From Ruminococcus sp. (GTDB taxonomy: Bacteria; Bacillota; Clostridia; Oscillospirales; Ruminococcaceae), in NCBI GenBank assembly GCA_022768805.1, contig JALELB010000033.1, positions 1-35,881 of the forward strand: a DNA stretch of 35,881 bases, written 5' to 3'. Below the pieces are notes generated by a model, which was given only the letters and a program-made list of their open reading frames with translations, did no database searches and was not told where the DNA came from. Shown in pieces: positions 33,196-35,881 of this stretch. Position 1 is the stretch's first letter. The number at the start of each line of letters is the position of its first letter. The position numbers and the translations under genes are program-made.

Positions 33196-33846
33196 TTACT
33201 TATTCAACTCTCCAATCGTCTTAGGACCGGCAATCCCGTCCACCGACAGCCCGTGGTCACGCTGATAGGCACGGATTGCTGCAACGGTGTTTTTGCCGCA
33301 GATGCCGTCCGCTCCGGTTGGCCCGCAGGAATATCCTGCTGCGATCAGCTTTCGCTGCAGCTCCTTGACGTCGTCGCCCTTGCTGCCCAGTTTAATGTTC
33401 CGTGCTGCTGTCTTGACGTCGTCTGCGCTGTCGTATGTGCCCTTTGCGTTTGGCACTCCACTGTGCTTGTTTATGTCGATCTGCTGCCCCTTCACGCCGC
33501 CCAGGCGGATGCAGTAGTGGCAATGGCTGCCTGTACTGTGCCCGGTGCTGCCCTCCACGCCGATCAGCTGCCCAGCCTTTACAGTATCGCCGACACGCAC
33601 AAGCACCTGGGACAGGTGGCCATAGTATGCGCAGCACGCCTCTCCATCTACGGTGCAGTCAATGCGCACATACCGGCCAAAACCCTGCTTGTGGTTGCCT
33701 GGGTTCTCCCATCCGGCTCTTGTCACCCTGCCGGACACTGTGGCGTAGATGTTCTTGCTGTCGATGCCCACCAGATCCAGCCCGTCATGGGCAGATCCCT
33801 TGTACTCCTGCGATACACGGAACTTTCCTTTGTATGGTACTAGCAT
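33196..33846 (-). CDS. Phage endolysin: M23 peptidase with peptidoglycan-binding domain
   Basis: A 216-residue lytic enzyme. The LytM/M23 domain (1 to about 145) has zinc ligands His20 and Asp24 in SAHDGLDLVG and the HxH of GSHCHYCIRLGG; AYYGHLSQV is also conserved. Residues about 150-216 form a PG_binding_1 domain (KLGSKGDDVKELQRKL, GICGKNTVAAIRAYQRDHGL). It has no signal peptide, consistent with holin-dependent release. AAGGAGG precedes ATG, overlapping the holin end by seven bases. Confidence 0.94.
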   Translation of the reverse strand: MLVPYKGKFRVSQEYKGSAHDGLDLVGIDSKNIYATVSGRVTRAGWENPGNHKQGFGRYVRIDCTVDGEACCAYYGHLSQVLVRVGDTVKAGQLIGVEGSTGHSTGSHCHYCIRLGGVKGQQIDINKHSGVPNAKGTYDSADDVKTAARNIKLGSKGDDVKELQRKLIAAGYSCGPTGADGICGKNTVAAIRAYQRDHGLSVDGIAGPKTIGELNK

Positions 33847-34271
33847 GATTCATCCTCCTTATCCTCTTTATCTGATTTGCGCTTTAACTGAATCAACGCA
33901 TCCAAAAGCCTCTGCGGGAGCGGAAGGCCGATAGCCCCGGCGTTTTCCAGTATGCTGATACCTTCATTCGCTAGATAAAATCCGATAACCGCAGACCGGC
34001 ACAGGCTTGTACCACCGCCCAGAATTCTGGTATCCATAATGTGTCCAACGGCTACAACACACAGGATCAATCCTTTCCTTGCGATTCCGATAAAGCCCGT
34101 CTTGCTGCTTGCGGTGCGAGCGATCCAGGCGTTCACCACTCCGGTGATATAGTCCAGCGCCATGAAGGCGACCAGCGCCATCAGCAGCCCGTCCAGGCTG
34201 CCGAACAGAAATCCTGCAATACCACACACAGCGGCAGAGGCTCCCTTGATAAAGTTCGTCATATTCGCCAC
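33840..34271 (-). CDS. Phage holin (phi29-like/toxin-secretion family)
   Basis: A 143-residue membrane protein. The pattern FLFGSLDGLLMALVAFMALDYITGVVNAW, SSKTGFIGIARKGLILCVVAVGHIMD, and a third hydrophobic segment (SAVIGFYLANEGISILENAGAIG) marks the PF05105-type holins. The C-terminus is charged (KRKSDKEDKEDES). It forms the pore that lets the endolysin reach the wall. Start after AGGAGG before ATG 34271; the endolysin gene overlaps. Confidence 0.92.
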   Translation of the reverse strand: MANMTNFIKGASAAVCGIAGFLFGSLDGLLMALVAFMALDYITGVVNAWIARTASSKTGFIGIARKGLILCVVAVGHIMDTRILGGGTSLCRSAVIGFYLANEGISILENAGAIGLPLPQRLLDALIQLKRKSDKEDKEDESC

Positions 34272-34282
34272 GCTTTTACCTC

Positions 34283-35068
34283 CTAAACTTTAGTTAGCCC
34301 CGTAATTGTCCAGCCCTTTGCGGTCAGCCCCGCCACGGCACCATCGGATGCGGCTGTTCTGCTCATCCCATTTGCCGTGAACGTCCCTTTTTTGTTCATA
34401 TTTTCGTTCAGATTTATTAAGTTTTGATCCATTTCTTCTGCGGATACGCCTGTGTATGATAGATTGATAGTAGTAGGGTAAGCGATTCCGGAATATACGC
34501 CAGATATGTTCGCGCAGTTGTACAGGCTCAATAAGTATGTGATTTTGCCGCCTAGATCGGCAAGGTCACCGGTGATGTTCGTGCAGTTGTACAGGCTCAA
34601 TAAGTATGTGATCTTCCCGCCTAGAGCGGCAAGGTCACCGGTGATTTTCGGGCAGTTGTACAGGTTCAATGTGTTTGCGATTTTGCCACCTAGATCGGCA
34701 AGGTCACCGGTGATTTTCGTGCAGTTGTACAGGTTCAAGTAGTTTGTGATTTTGCCGCCTAGATCGGATAAGTCTGCTTTAAGTGCGTTATTGTTTTTTA
34801 TTTCAAGTTTTTCAAGTGCTTCATCGAAGGCAATACGTATTGTACTGTAATCGTTTGTAATGTTGAAAGAGCAAGTATTTCCTTGTATTCTTTCCCCGTT
34901 ATACTCCCAGATAATATTGTTCCCTTTTGCTGTTGCGTTGAATGTTCCGATGTCGTGGGGCAGTACTATATATCCCCTTTTCGATACGGAAACCCTTCTT
35001 GCCGCCAACCTCGTGAATAAGTCGGATGACTTATTCGTCCTGCCCGCTTTCAATATCTCCCAAAGCAT
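34283..35068 (-). CDS. Phage tail protein with 23-residue leucine-rich-like repeats
   Basis: A 261-residue product. After an N-terminal region (to about 110) come four tandem units of 23 residues built on DLADLGGKITYLLSLYNC followed by TNITG, so similar that the DNA also repeats (69 bp, about 34500-34770). The pattern is leucine-rich-repeat-like (LxLYNCxxITG). The C-terminal part has BspA-type features (YTGVSAEEMDQNLINLNEN, LTAKGWTITG). Likely host-binding tail or base-plate decoration. Start: AGGAGG before ATG 35068; the earlier ATG (35101) overlaps the preceding gene further. Confidence 0.75.
   Translation of the reverse strand: MLWEILKAGRTNKSSDLFTRLAARRVSVSKRGYIVLPHDIGTFNATAKGNNIIWEYNGERIQGNTCSFNITNDYSTIRIAFDEALEKLEIKNNNALKADLSDLGGKITNYLNLYNCTKITGDLADLGGKIANTLNLYNCPKITGDLAALGGKITYLLSLYNCTNITGDLADLGGKITYLLSLYNCANISGVYSGIAYPTTINLSYTGVSAEEMDQNLINLNENMNKKGTFTANGMSRTAASDGAVAGLTAKGWTITGLTKV
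34500..34770 (-). repeat. Four 69-bp tandem repeats inside the tail gene
   Basis: The phrase GCAGTTGTACAGG recurs every 69 bases together with TCGGCAAGGTCACCGG. Units differ at few positions, so copy number could change by recombination without breaking the frame. Confidence 0.85.
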
Positions 35069-35393
35069 AAGCATCCTCCTCAGCTTCGATAGTTGTTCCA
35101 TGCAGCGGCATAAGTGATACGGTATCCGCCGCTGTATTCCGCAGCGATAAGGTCGATGCCGCAGAAGCGGCTACGGATCCTCCGGACTGGATAATCCATT
35201 CACCTGTGCTCGCCATTCCATAGAAATCCCCGGTGGACACGTCCCAGGCAATGGATCCCTGGGCAATTTTGCAGCCGGGGATGCTGTTCACGGTGGGCAG
35301 ATCAGACGCTGCGTCCACGCAGATCTCCATCCGTTCAACGCTTTTTTCCTCCTTGAATTGCAGAAATTTTCTTGCCATCACGGAATAAGCCAT
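35031..35393 (-). CDS. Small phage structural protein of unknown function
   Basis: A 120-residue product beginning MAYSVMARKFLQFKEEKSVER. It continues into ICVDAASDLPTVNSIPGCKIAQGSIAWDVSTGDFYGMASTGEWI, a pattern common in small phage head or tail proteins that precede fibre genes. No named domain recognised. Start: GTGAGG before ATG 35393, overlapping the previous stop; longer upstream frame lacks a ribosome site. It overlaps the repeat-bearing tail gene by 38 bases. Confidence 0.7.
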   Translation of the reverse strand: MAYSVMARKFLQFKEEKSVERMEICVDAASDLPTVNSIPGCKIAQGSIAWDVSTGDFYGMASTGEWIIQSGGSVAASAASTLSLRNTAADTVSLMPLHGTTIEAEEDAYALGDIESGQDE

Positions 35394-35394
35394 A

Positions 35395-35881
35395 TTAAGC
35401 CTCACTTTCTGCGGCCACTGCCGCTGTTGCGCTTGCGCCTTCCAGCGCTGATACTCTTGCCTCCAGGGCTTCAAATTCGGTGGAAGTTATAAATTTTTCC
35501 CAGCTTCCGAAAGTCGAGCTGCTCACGTTGTATGTACGGGCATACAGCACACCTGCCCGCCCTATCAGCGTCTGCCGGATGAAGTTTGCCGTGCTGGTAT
35601 ACTCCACGATCAGCTTGAACGCTTGCCCGGATGCTGTATAGCCGTCCGGCAGATTGGTGCATGCCGCCGCAATGGCGTTGGTCGGGGATGCATACACGCC
35701 TGGTACCAGGATCGTGTTCAGGTCTTGCCCTGCATCCCAGACCGTGCCCCAGCTGGACACAGGCACTGCCCCAACCTGCACTGCCGTCACCCCGTGGGGA
35801 TTCTCCTGGCTGTCCAGATGGGTCTGGATGGCTGTGAAATTTTCGTTTGTCTTCTTACGGCCTAAATCAACAAGATCTTCT
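35395..35881 (-). CDS. Phage tail-fibre protein, 5' part outside window
   Basis: The frame is open to the window edge (DLVDLGRKKTNENFTAIQTHLDSQ upstream of NPHGVTAVQVG), so it is a partial C-terminal piece of about 160 residues. Residues around DLNTILVPGVYASPTNAIAAACTNLPDG and FGSWEKFI match the pyocin-knob pattern found in tail fibres. A C-terminal coiled coil (TEFEALEARVSALEGA) would form a trimer. Probable role in host recognition. The following gene starts at its stop codon. Confidence 0.82.
   Translation of the reverse strand, partial: EDLVDLGRKKTNENFTAIQTHLDSQENPHGVTAVQVGAVPVSSWGTVWDAGQDLNTILVPGVYASPTNAIAAACTNLPDGYTASGQAFKLIVEYTSTANFIRQTLIGRAGVLYARTYNVSSSTFGSWEKFITSTEFEALEARVSALEGASATAAVAAESEA

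Larger units (their letters stand above)
33133..35881 (-). mobile_element. Prophage end (lysis and tail-fibre genes), continues off the window
   Basis: Minus-strand gene order, 5' to 3': tail-fibre protein, small structural protein, repeat-bearing tail protein, holin, endolysin, terminator, then the catalase fragment. This is the normal 3' end of a phage late operon. The left boundary is placed at the catalase homology break; no integrase is seen on this side and the exact attachment core cannot be defined from one end. Confidence 0.8.

Noticed and set aside
34500-34770. Regular 69-bp repeats considered as a CRISPR array
   Set aside because: They are contiguous coding repeats without unique spacers and preserve the frame of a tail protein.

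Overview
The window looks like the chromosome of a cellulolytic, Ruminococcus-like member of the Clostridia. The evidence is a secreted GH9 cellulase ending in a type I dockerin (a cellulosome part), Gram-positive ribosome binding sites (AGGAGG) before nearly every gene, a CIRCE heat-shock operator, and teichoic-acid-type glycerophosphotransferases. No rRNA or species-specific marker is present, so the genus is an inference.

Layout. 1-2271: a broken type I secretion locus on the minus strand, in which an RTX-like protein gene is fused out of frame to the middle of its ABC exporter gene. 2320-3887: a lipoprotein and an IS5-family insertion sequence. 4432-4508: initiator tRNA with a clear promoter and terminator, preceded by decayed copies of its own 3' end. 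4825-8916: ferritin, the GH9-CBM3-dockerin cellulase, and a CIRCE-controlled Hsp20. 8971-14334: a minus-strand folate operon, folC-folE-HD phosphohydrolase-folP-folBK-folA, ending in a PfkB-family protein that has lost the family's catalytic motif. 14441-33132: a manganese catalase (CotJC-type) gene split by an 18.3-kb integrative element. 33133 to the end: the lysis and tail-fibre end of a prophage.

The main discovery is the element at 14528-32806. Its left edge carries a large serine recombinase and a small partner gene. The rest is one plus-strand, 16-gene surface-polysaccharide operon: dTDP-rhamnose synthesis, CDP-glycerol and CDP-alditol supply, two glycosyltransferases, two TagB/TagF-type polyol-phosphate transferases, a pyruvyltransferase, two acyltransferases, and a Wzy-like polymerase and Wzx flippase. 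It runs from a consensus promoter (16421-16449) to a terminator (32735-32773) just inside the right edge. Both edges lie inside the same catalase codon run and share the direct repeat CGGGGAA. Joining the outer flanks restores QRFGEALRITQ in frame. Joining the inner flanks gives an attP-like site with inverted arms centred on the repeat. The cluster therefore appears to be a mobile, potentially excisable glycan cassette.

The same catalase gene is cut a second time at about 33132 by the prophage, so its N-terminal third must lie beyond the window. Whether precise excision of either element ever restores the gene, as with sporulation intervening sequences, is the most testable question raised here.
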